Part shown: in pieces, positions 34,675-42,135 of the stretch
Layout of the letters: each line of letters begins with the position of its first letter
Numbering within the stretch: the stretch's first letter is position 1
DNA from: Streptomyces hygroscopicus subsp. hygroscopicus
GTDB lineage: Bacteria; Actinomycetota; Actinomycetes; Streptomycetales; Streptomycetaceae
Assembly (NCBI RefSeq): GCF_001553455.1
Contig: NZ_BBOX01000065.1
Coordinates: 1 to 49,020 of the forward strand
Reading direction: 5' to 3'
Length of the DNA: 49,020 nucleotides
Notes under the pieces: model-generated
The model's input: the letters and a program-made list of their open reading frames with translations, nothing else
The model's database searches: none
What the model was told of the DNA's origin: nothing
Translations under genes and position numbers: made by a program

Positions 34675-36711
34675 ATGACACCACCGCACCCCGAGGCGGC
34701 CGCGCTGCTGGAGCGCTCACACCGCCTCGGCGCCGATCCGCGCAACACCAACTACGCGGGCGGGAACACCTCCGCCAAGGGCACCGCCCCCGACCCCGTC
34801 ACGGGCCAGGACGTCGAGCTGATGTGGGTCAAGGGCTCCGGCGGCGACCTGGGCACCCTCACCCACTTCGGACTCGCCGCACTCCGCCTGGACCGCCTCC
34901 GGGCGCTCACCGGGGTCTACCCCGGGGTGGACCGCGAGGACGAGATGGTCGCGGCCTTCGACTACTGCCTGCACGGCAAGGGCGGCGCCGCGCCGTCCAT
35001 CGACACCGCCATGCACGGCCTGGTCGACGCCGCCCACGTCGACCACCTCCACCCCGACTCCGGGATCGCGCTGGCCTGCGCGGCGGACGGCGAGGCGCTC
35101 ACCGAGGAGTGTTTCGGCAACCAGGTGATCTGGGTGCCCTGGCGCCGCCCCGGCTTCCAGCTGGGCCTGGACATCGCCGCCCTCAAGAAGGCCAACCCGC
35201 AGGCCATCGGCTGTGTCCTCGGCGGCCACGGCATCACCGCCTGGGGCGACACCTCCGCCGCATGCGAGGCCAACTCGCTGCACATCATCCGCACCGCGGA
35301 GGAGTTCCTCGCCACGCGCGGCAAGGCCGACCCGTTCGGCCCCGTCGTCCACCCCACCCTCACCGAGCCCGAGCGCCGCGCCCGCGCGGCGGCCCTGGCC
35401 CCCGTCATCCGCGGCCTGGCCTCCACGGACCGCACCCAGGTGCACCACTTCACCGACTCCGGCACCGTCCTGGACTTCGTCTCGCGCGCCGAACACCCGC
35501 GCCTGGCCGCGCTCGGCACCTCCTGCCCGGACCACTTCCTCCGTACGAAGGTCCGCCCCCTGGTCCTGGACCTCCCTCCGGACGCGCCGCTCGACGAGAC
35601 GATCAGCCGCCTGGAGGAACTCCACACCGCGTACCGCGCCGACTACGCGGCCTACTACGAGCGCCACGCCACACCAAACTCCCCGGCGATGCGCGGCGCG
35701 GACCCGGCGATCGTGCTGGTCCCCGGGGTGGGGATGTTCAGCTACGGCAAGGACAAGCAGACCGCCCGGGTGGCGGGCGAGTTCTACGTCAACGCGATCA
35801 ACGTGATGCGCGGCGCCGAGTCGGTCTCGGCGTACACGCCCATCGAGGAGTCGGAGAAGTTCCGCATCGAGTACTGGGCGCTGGAGGAGGCCAAGCTCCG
35901 CCGCATGCCGAAGGCCAAGCCCCTGGCCACCCGGATCGCCCTGGTGACCGGCGCGGGATCGGGCATCGGCAAGGCGATCGCGCACCGCCTGGCGGCAGAG
36001 GGCGCCTGCGTGGTGGTGGCGGACATCAACGCGGCGGCCGCCGCCTCCGTGGCCCAGGAGCTGGGCGGCCCGGACAAGGCCACGGCCGTCACCGTGGACG
36101 TCACCGACGAGGAGCAGATCAGGGCGGCCTTCGACCAGGCGGCCCTGGACTTCGGCGGGGTGGACATCCTGGTCAACAACGCGGGCATCTCCCTGTCCAA
36201 GCCACTGCTGGAGACCACCGCCGCCGACTGGGACCTCCAGCACGACGTCATGGCGCGCGGCAGCTTCCTGGCCGCACGCGCAGCGGCCCGCATGCTGATC
36301 TCGCAGAACATGGGCGGCGACATCGTCTACATCGCCTCCAAGAACGCGGTGTTCGCGGGCCCGGACAACATCGCCTACTCGGCGGCCAAGGCCGACCAGG
36401 CACACCAGGTCCGCCTCCTCGCGGCCGAGCTGGGCGAGCACGGCATCCGGGTCAACGGTGTGAACCCCGATGGCGTGGTCCAGGGCAGCGGCATCTTCGC
36501 GGGCGGCTGGGGCGCGAAGCGCGCGGCGGTCTACGGCGTCCCCGAGGAGAAACTGGGCGAGTTCTACGCCCAACGCACCCTGCTCAAGCGCGAGGTGCTC
36601 CCCTCCCATGTGGCGAACGCGGTCTTCGCCCTGGTCGGCGGCGATCTGACGCACACCACGGGGCTGCACGTCCCGGTCGACGCGGGGGTGGCGGCGGCGT
36701 TCCTGCGCTGA
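34675..36711 (+). CDS. rhaEW: Bifunctional rhamnulose-1-phosphate aldolase / lactaldehyde dehydrogenase
   Basis: 678 residues in two enzymes. Residues 1-420 are a class II aldolase with TNYAGGNTSAKG, zinc histidines in HVDHLHPDSG and GGHGITAWG. They would cleave rhamnulose-1-phosphate to dihydroxyacetone phosphate and L-lactaldehyde. Residues 422-678 are a short-chain dehydrogenase with VTGAGSGIGKAIA, NNAG and catalytic YSAAK, expected to oxidise lactaldehyde to L-lactate with NAD+. The fused form is known from Bacillus and actinobacteria. AGAGGA precedes ATG 34675. Its lactate product is the substrate of the Lut proteins encoded three genes downstream. Confidence 0.93.
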   Translation: MTPPHPEAAALLERSHRLGADPRNTNYAGGNTSAKGTAPDPVTGQDVELMWVKGSGGDLGTLTHFGLAALRLDRLRALTGVYPGVDREDEMVAAFDYCLHGKGGAAPSIDTAMHGLVDAAHVDHLHPDSGIALACAADGEALTEECFGNQVIWVPWRRPGFQLGLDIAALKKANPQAIGCVLGGHGITAWGDTSAACEANSLHIIRTAEEFLATRGKADPFGPVVHPTLTEPERRARAAALAPVIRGLASTDRTQVHHFTDSGTVLDFVSRAEHPRLAALGTSCPDHFLRTKVRPLVLDLPPDAPLDETISRLEELHTAYRADYAAYYERHATPNSPAMRGADPAIVLVPGVGMFSYGKDKQTARVAGEFYVNAINVMRGAESVSAYTPIEESEKFRIEYWALEEAKLRRMPKAKPLATRIALVTGAGSGIGKAIAHRLAAEGACVVVADINAAAAASVAQELGGPDKATAVTVDVTDEEQIRAAFDQAALDFGGVDILVNNAGISLSKPLLETTAADWDLQHDVMARGSFLAARAAARMLISQNMGGDIVYIASKNAVFAGPDNIAYSAAKADQAHQVRLLAAELGEHGIRVNGVNPDGVVQGSGIFAGGWGAKRAAVYGVPEEKLGEFYAQRTLLKREVLPSHVANAVFALVGGDLTHTTGLHVPVDAGVAAAFLR

Positions 36712-37063
36712 CCGGCGCATGAGGGGACGGGGCCGTCAGGGGGCGGGGGTTCTGGACGCTTACGCGTATGCGCGGCGCCCGGGCCCGGCCCACGGGCGGC
36801 CCTCGCCACTCCCGGCGCCCCCGGTGCTCCCGGTGCTCCCGGTGCTCCCGGTCAATGGCCCCGTGGATACGGCGCCGTGAAGATACGGTCCGGAGCCCCG
36901 TCCCGGAGGCCCCGGCCCCACCCGCGAAGAACGCCCGCACCCCCCAACCGCCGTACCACCCAGCCCCACCCCCACCGCGACACGCCAGCCCGCCCGCCAC
37001 CGCAGCACCCGCCACCCACCAGCCACCAGCCATCCCACTGCCCGCACCCACCACGAGGTCCCC
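36712..37063 (+). other. C-rich intergenic tract between rhaEW and rhaB, with 9-bp repeats
   Basis: 352 bases without a gene inside the operon. Three exact CCGGTGCTC units occupy 36821-36847. From about 36941 to 37055 the plus strand is extremely C-rich and G-poor (cytosine runs broken by A, such as CCACCCACCAGCCACCAGCC). That is the composition of Rho utilisation sites, and would fit partial termination between the first two genes and rhaB-lutABC. No hairpin dominates. CGAGGT at 37053-37058 serves rhaB. Confidence 0.5.
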
Positions 37064-38656
37064 GTGTCCGCCAGAGAACTCCACTTCGCCGCCGTAGACC
37101 TCGGTGCGTCCAGCGGCCGTGTCATGGTCGGGGAGGTCGCCCCCGGCCGGCTGACCCTCCACGAGGTGCACCGCTTCCCCAACCAGCCCACCCGGGTCAT
37201 GGGCACCCTGCACTGGAACATCCTGTCCCTGTACCAGGGTGTCCTGGACGGTCTCGGGGCAGCCGCGACCCACGCCGCAGCCCGCACCACGCCCGGCACC
37301 ACACCCCGCACCACGCACAGCGCCGGTCTGACCAGCATCGGCATCGACACCTGGGCGGTCGACTACGGCCTGCTGGACGCCTCCGGCGCACTCCTCGCCA
37401 ACCCCGTGCACTACCGCGACACCCGCACCGCCGGCACCGCCGGGAAGGTCGCGGCGGTGCTCCCGCCCCCGGCCCTCTACGCCGCCACCGGCCTCCAGCA
37501 CCTCCCCTTCACCACGATCTACCAGCTCATGGCGGCCCGGGGCACCCCCGCCCTCGCCGCCGCCCACCGCCTCCTGCTCATCCCCGACCTCATCTCGTAC
37601 TGGCTGACGGGCGAGGCCGGCACCGAGCTGACGAACGCCTCCACCACCCAGCTGATCGACCCCCGCACCCGCGACTGGGCCGGTCCGGTGGCGGAGGCCC
37701 TCGGCATCGACCTCGCGCTCTTCCCTCCGCTGCGCCATCCGGGCGATCCCGCCGGAACGCTGCGCGAGGAGGTGCTGGCCGAGACGGGCCTCACCGCCCC
37801 CACCCCCGTCACGGCCGTCGGCTCGCACGACACCGCCTCCGCCGTCGTCGGCGTCCCGGCCACCACCCGTGACTTCGCGTACATCGCCACCGGCACCTGG
37901 TCCCTGGCCGGTCTGGAGCTGGACGCGCCGGTGCTCACGGAGGCGAGCCGGGCGGCCAACTTCACCAATGAACTCGGGGTGGACGGCACGGTCCGCTATC
38001 TGCGCAACATCATGGGGCTGTGGATGCTCCAGGAGTGCGTACGAGCCTGGGACGCCCAGGGCAGCCGGACCACCCGTACCGACCTCACCGCCCTGCTGCG
38101 GGAGGCGGCCGAGGCCCCTCCGCTCCGCTCGGTGGTCGACGCCGGCGACCCCGCCTTCCTCGCGCCGCACCACATGCCCGACCGCATCGCCGACGCCTGC
38201 CGCCGCACCGGCCAGCCCGTCCCGCGCACCCCCGCCGAGACCACCCGCTGTGTGCTGGACTCGCTCGCCCTGGCCCACCGCCGGGCGATCGAGGACGCCC
38301 AGCGGCTGTCCGGCCGGAAGGTCCACGTGGTGCACATCGTCGGCGGCGGCGCCCACAACGCCCTGCTGTGCCGGCTCACCGCCGACGCCTGCGGGCTTCC
38401 GGTGGTCGCGGGCCCGGCCGAGGCGGCGGCTCTCGGGAACGTCCTGGTCCAGGCCCGGACGGCGGGAGCGGTCAGCGGTGGGCTGGCCGACCTGCGGGCG
38501 CTGCTTCACAGCACCCAGCCGCTGAGGCAGTATGAGCCCACAGGTGATCGTTCAGCGTGGGACCGGGCAGCCGCCCGGCTGGCGGAAGCGCAGGCCACAG
38601 GGCAGGTCACCGAGGCTGCCAGCGGCCAGGGACACGAGGAGGAACCGTGCGTGTAG
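37064..38656 (+). CDS. rhaB: L-rhamnulokinase
   Basis: 530 residues of the FGGY carbohydrate kinase family, phosphorylating L-rhamnulose at C1 with ATP. N-terminal phosphate loop AAVDLGASSGRVMVGEV, sugar-binding GIDTWAVDYGLLD, and C-terminal ATPase marks SHDTASAVV, ATGTWSLAGLE and IVGGGAHNALLCRLTAD. A Thr/Ala/Pro insertion (about residues 68-87) is not typical of the family. The start is GTG 37064 with CGAGGT ahead of it. The 3' end overlaps lutA by 10 bases, tying rhamnose phosphorylation and lactate oxidation into one translational unit. Confidence 0.93.
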   Translation: MSARELHFAAVDLGASSGRVMVGEVAPGRLTLHEVHRFPNQPTRVMGTLHWNILSLYQGVLDGLGAAATHAAARTTPGTTPRTTHSAGLTSIGIDTWAVDYGLLDASGALLANPVHYRDTRTAGTAGKVAAVLPPPALYAATGLQHLPFTTIYQLMAARGTPALAAAHRLLLIPDLISYWLTGEAGTELTNASTTQLIDPRTRDWAGPVAEALGIDLALFPPLRHPGDPAGTLREEVLAETGLTAPTPVTAVGSHDTASAVVGVPATTRDFAYIATGTWSLAGLELDAPVLTEASRAANFTNELGVDGTVRYLRNIMGLWMLQECVRAWDAQGSRTTRTDLTALLREAAEAPPLRSVVDAGDPAFLAPHHMPDRIADACRRTGQPVPRTPAETTRCVLDSLALAHRRAIEDAQRLSGRKVHVVHIVGGGAHNALLCRLTADACGLPVVAGPAEAAALGNVLVQARTAGAVSGGLADLRALLHSTQPLRQYEPTGDRSAWDRAAARLAEAQATGQVTEAASGQGHEEEPCV

Positions 38657-39399
38657 CGCTCTTCATCACCTGCGTCAACGACACCCTCTATCCGCGCACC
38701 GGCCAGGCCGTGGTGACGCTGCTCGAACGGCTCGGCGTGGAGGTCGGTTTCCCGGACGCGCAGAGCTGCTGCGGCCAGCCGCAGTTCAACACCGGCTACC
38801 GCCACGAGACCGAACCGCTGGTGCGCCGCTACGCCGCCGCGTTCCGCGGTTACGACTACGTGGTGGTCCCCTCGGGGTCGTGTGCGGCGATGGTGCGCGA
38901 CAACTACCCCCGGATCGCCGCCAAGGCCGCCGCCGAGGGCCGTGGCCAGGAGCTCGCGGAGGCGGCCGCCGAAGCCGTCCCCAAGACCTATGAACTCACC
39001 GAATTCCTCACCGACGTCTTGGAAGTCGTCGACGTCGGCGCGTACTACCCGCACACCGTGACCTACCACCCCACCTGCCACGGCCTGCGGATGCTGGGGC
39101 TGGGCGACCGCCCGCGCTCGCTCCTCGCCGCCGTGCGGGGGCTGAACCTGGTGGAGCTGCCGGGCGCCGAGGAGTGCTGTGGCTTCGGCGGTACGTTCGC
39201 CGTCAAGAACCCGGCCGTGTCGGCGGCCATGGGGGCGGACAAGGCGCGCAACATCACGGCGACCGGCGCCGAGGCCGTGTGCACGGTCGACAACTCGTGC
39301 CAGATGCACATCGGCGGCACGCTCGCCCGCCAGGGCTCCACGGTGCGCCCGGTCCACATCGCCGAGATCCTGGCCAGCACGGAAGGGAACGTCTGGTGA
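38647..39399 (+). CDS. lutA: L-lactate oxidation iron-sulfur protein LutA
   Basis: 250 residues, with two cysteine-rich CCG domains: SCCGQPQFN in the first half and ECCGFGGTFAV in the second, plus TYHPTCHGLRMLG. LutA (YkgE type) is one of three proteins that together oxidise L-lactate to pyruvate in B. subtilis. GTG 38647 overlaps the end of rhaB and has GAGGAGG just upstream. The gene closes at 39399, 60 bp before lutB, and this gap contains a tiny leader frame. Confidence 0.92.
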   Translation: MRVALFITCVNDTLYPRTGQAVVTLLERLGVEVGFPDAQSCCGQPQFNTGYRHETEPLVRRYAAAFRGYDYVVVPSGSCAAMVRDNYPRIAAKAAAEGRGQELAEAAAEAVPKTYELTEFLTDVLEVVDVGAYYPHTVTYHPTCHGLRMLGLGDRPRSLLAAVRGLNLVELPGAEECCGFGGTFAVKNPAVSAAMGADKARNITATGAEAVCTVDNSCQMHIGGTLARQGSTVRPVHIAEILASTEGNVW

Positions 39400-39427
39400 G
39401 CGCGGCCCGCGGAGGAGGAAGCGTCCG

Positions 39428-39463
39428 GTGACCGAACCCCGCACGGAAGGAAACACCCGGTGA
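39428..39463 (+). CDS. Putative 11-residue leader peptide coupled to lutB
   Basis: GTG 39428, preceded by a strong GGAGGAGG, opens an 11-codon frame (VTEPRTEGNTR) whose TGA at 39461-39463 overlaps the lutB GTG at 39460. This arrangement would deliver ribosomes to lutB by termination-reinitiation. The near-repeated GGTGAGCG/GGTGACCG around the three potential starts (39396, 39427, 39459) suggests local duplication created it. Translation is not proved. Confidence 0.4.
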   Translation: MTEPRTEGNTR

Positions 39464-40965
39464 GCGGAACCCACCAAGCCACCTACCTCGGGATGCCCGC
39501 CTTCCCGCAGGCGGCCGACGCCTCGACCCGGAACACCCAGCTGCGCGCCAACCTCCGCCACGCCACCCATACCATCCGCGCCAAGCGCGCCACGGCGGTG
39601 GCCGAACTGGACGACTGGTCGCGGCTGCGCGCCGCGGGCGCGGCCATCAAGGACCGTACGCTGCGCCATCTCGACCACTATCTGGAGCGGCTGGAGAACG
39701 CGGTCACGGCGGCCGGCGGCCACGTCCACTGGGCGGCGGACGCGGAGGAGGCGAACCGGATCGTCACCGAGCTGGTCCGGGCGACCGGCGAGCGGGAGGT
39801 GGTCAAGGTCAAGTCGATGGCCACCCAGGAGATCGGCCTGAACAGCGCCCTGGCCACCGCGGGCATCACGGCGTACGAGACCGACCTCGCCGAGCTGATC
39901 GTGCAGCTCGGCGACGACCTCCCGTCACACATCCTGGTCCCGGCGATCCACCGCAACCGGGGTGAGATCCGGGACATCTTCGCGGAGCGGATGGCCCGGT
40001 GGGGCCGCCCGGCCCCGGACGGACTGACCGACGCGCCCGCCGACCTCGCCGAGGCCGCGCGGCTCCACCTCCGCGAGAAGTTCCTGAACGCCAAGGTGGG
40101 GATCTCCGGCGCCAACTTCATGGTCGCCGAGACCGGCACGCTCGTGGTCGTGGAATCCGAGGGCAACGGCCGGATGTGCCTGACCCTCCCCGAGACGCTG
40201 ATCTCCGTCGTCGGTATCGAGAAGGTGGTGCCCACCTTCCAGGACCTGGAGGTCTTCCTCCAGCTCCTGCCCCGCTCCTCGACCGCCGAGCGGATGAACC
40301 CGTACACCTCCACCTGGACCGGCACCACGGACCAGGACGGGCCCCGTACCTTCCATCTGGTGCTGCTGGACAACGGCCGCACCGACACCCTGGCCGACAC
40401 CGTGGGCCGGCAGGCGCTGCGCTGCATCCGCTGTTCGGCGTGTCTCAACGTGTGTCCGGTGTACGAGCGGGCGGGCGGCCATGCCTACGGCTCGGCGTAT
40501 CCGGGGCCGATCGGCGCGATCCTCACCCCCCAGCTGCGCGGCACCGGGAGCGAGCTGGACGCCTCGCTGCCGTACGCGTCCTCGCTGTGCGGGGCGTGCT
40601 ACGAGGTGTGTCCGGTCGCCATCGACATCCCGGAGGTCCTGGTCCACCTGCGGGAGCGCGTGGTCGAGGGCGGCCCCGCCTCCGTCCGCGGCACCCGCGC
40701 CGTCATCAAGCCCGCCAAGGGCCACGCCGCCGAGCGTGCCGCGATGCGCGCCGCCCGCTGGGCCCTGGACCACCCCCGGGTGCTGCGCACCGGCCAGCGC
40801 CTGGCCTCCCGCACCCGCCGCTTCCACCCGCGGCGGCTGCCCGGTCCGGGGCGGGCGTGGACCGATACGCGTGAGCTGCCGAGGGTGCCGGAGGAGTCGT
40901 TCCGCGACTGGTGGCGACGCACCCGGGGCGAGAGCCGCACGGAGGGAAGGAAGAAGACCACATGA
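39460..40965 (+). CDS. lutB: L-lactate oxidation iron-sulfur protein LutB
   Basis: 501 residues. The N-terminal LUD domain has VKVKSMATQEIGLN, and the middle LNAKVGISGANFMVAETGTL region leads to VESEGNGRMC. Two 4Fe-4S ferredoxin clusters follow: CIRCSACLNVCPVYE and CGACYEVCPVAIDIP. It carries electrons in the LutABC lactate oxidation complex. GTG 39460 has GGAAGG upstream and is overlapped by the leader frame. The end overlaps lutC as ATGA. Confidence 0.94.
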   Translation: MSGTHQATYLGMPAFPQAADASTRNTQLRANLRHATHTIRAKRATAVAELDDWSRLRAAGAAIKDRTLRHLDHYLERLENAVTAAGGHVHWAADAEEANRIVTELVRATGEREVVKVKSMATQEIGLNSALATAGITAYETDLAELIVQLGDDLPSHILVPAIHRNRGEIRDIFAERMARWGRPAPDGLTDAPADLAEAARLHLREKFLNAKVGISGANFMVAETGTLVVVESEGNGRMCLTLPETLISVVGIEKVVPTFQDLEVFLQLLPRSSTAERMNPYTSTWTGTTDQDGPRTFHLVLLDNGRTDTLADTVGRQALRCIRCSACLNVCPVYERAGGHAYGSAYPGPIGAILTPQLRGTGSELDASLPYASSLCGACYEVCPVAIDIPEVLVHLRERVVEGGPASVRGTRAVIKPAKGHAAERAAMRAARWALDHPRVLRTGQRLASRTRRFHPRRLPGPGRAWTDTRELPRVPEESFRDWWRRTRGESRTEGRKKTT

Positions 40966-41705
40966 CCCCGCCAGACCCCGGCCCCCGGAAGCCCGGCACG
41001 CCGGACCCCGGCTCCAGGAAGCCCGGCACGCCGGACTCGCGCGCCCTGGTCATGGCGCGCGTCCGCCGTGCCCTGGCCGATGTGCCGCGCGCCGAGACGC
41101 CCGACGCGGTGCCGGTCGAGCGCACCTACCACCGCGTCCACGGGGACCGCACGGCCGCCGGAACCGTGGATCTCCTCGCGGAGCATCTGGCCGACTACCG
41201 GGCCGTCGTCCACCGGGCCGGTCCCGCGTCCCTCCCGGACCTGATCGCCCGTCTGCTCGCCGATCGCGGCGCGACCAGCGTGGCGGTGCCCCCCGGTCTC
41301 CCCGCGTCCTGGCTGTCCGCCGTCCCCGAGTCGGTACGCCGGGTTCCGGACACCGCGGAGCTGACCCCGCACGATCTGGACGCGGTCTCCAGCGTGGTGA
41401 CGGGCTGTGCGGTGGCCATCGCCGAGACCGGCACCGTGGTCCTGGACGCCGCCCCCGACCAGGGCCGGCGCCGTATCACCCTGGTTCCCGACCACCACGT
41501 CTGCGTCATCCGCGTCCCCGATCAGGTGGTGGGTTCCGTCCCCGAGGCGCTTGAACGGCTGGACCCGGCCCGTCCGTTGACCTGGATCTCGGGTCCGTCC
41601 GCGACCAGCGATATCGAACTCGACCGCGTCGAGGGCGTCCACGGCCCCCGCACCCTGGAGGTGATCCTCGTCGCACCGGAGCCGGAAACCGCTGGTCAGA
41701 ACTGA
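40962..41705 (+). CDS. lutC: L-lactate oxidation protein LutC
   Basis: 247 residues, LUD domain protein with AVAIAETGTVVLDAAPDQGR and LVPDHHVCVIRVPDQVV, then WISGPSATSDIELDRVEGVH, the conserved C-terminal block. It completes the LutABC set for lactate to pyruvate. The first 25 residues are a duplicated ten-residue unit (PGxRKPGTPD) made by a 30-bp tandem repeat at about 40977-41036, not part of the family domain. The ATG overlaps the lutB stop. Its stop codon TGA (41703-41705) is the first three bases of the terminator-like inverted repeat. Confidence 0.93.
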   Translation: MTPPDPGPRKPGTPDPGSRKPGTPDSRALVMARVRRALADVPRAETPDAVPVERTYHRVHGDRTAAGTVDLLAEHLADYRAVVHRAGPASLPDLIARLLADRGATSVAVPPGLPASWLSAVPESVRRVPDTAELTPHDLDAVSSVVTGCAVAIAETGTVVLDAAPDQGRRRITLVPDHHVCVIRVPDQVVGSVPEALERLDPARPLTWISGPSATSDIELDRVEGVHGPRTLEVILVAPEPETAGQN

Positions 41706-41781
41706 TCGGGAGGCAGGAGGCATATGCCCTGCCCTGACCGGGCCATGCCTCCTGCCTCCCGATCAGGGCAGGGCATATGCC
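41703..41781 (+). terminator. Two interlocked perfect inverted repeats at the end of the rha-lut operon
   Basis: Arm A (41703-41723) is the exact complement of A' (41745-41765), 21 bp. Arm B (41719-41737) is the exact complement of B' (41763-41781), 19 bp. The order is A-B-A'-B' with overlaps of five and three bases, so the two hairpins exclude each other over their full lengths, or could form a pseudoknot over part. A begins with the lutC stop codon. A terminator is expected here. The interlocked design is unusual. Confidence 0.8.
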
Positions 41782-41903
41782 ATGGGAACGGGGAGGGGAA
41801 CACCCCTGCGGGGGATGCGGCGTTCCTCACATACCGGCGGTAACACCGCAGTTGGGCGGTTTAAGCCGATGCTGTTGTCGGTAGGGGGCTCTAGTCTTAT
41901 GGC

Positions 41904-42095
41904 ATGCGTCCGATTCCTACTCAACAACCCACCTTACTGACCAGCTCCTCCACCGACCAGGCCAACGAGGCGATACGCGTCTTCCTGCGGGCCCGGGCAG
42001 GCCGGGCACTGCGGCCTGCGGAGCGGGCCGAGTACAGCCGGTTGCTGAAGGTCTACACCCGGGCGCTGCGCGGCGAGGTGGAGCAGGCCGCCTGA
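41904..42095 (+). CDS. Small conserved hypothetical protein, probably leaderless
   Basis: 63 residues: a Ser/Thr/Gln-rich N-terminal 18 residues, then a charged helical part (ANEAIRVFLRARAGRALRPA, ERAEYSRLLKVYTRALRGE). No family name known to me. There is no ribosome site, but TAGTCT at 41892-41897 is seven bases before the ATG, so transcription probably starts at the A of the start codon. The gene lies 40 bp ahead of the penicillin-binding protein gene, possibly in one message. Confidence 0.65.
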   Translation: MRPIPTQQPTLLTSSSTDQANEAIRVFLRARAGRALRPAERAEYSRLLKVYTRALRGEVEQAA

Positions 42096-42135
42096 GCGGC
42101 GCCGGCCGACCACAATCGAAAAGTGGGGGGACGCC

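Noticed and set aside
39174..39463. Alternative frames inside lutA as separate genes
   Set aside because: They are shifted readings of the CCG domain; only the terminal 11 codons after a strong ribosome site deserve mention.
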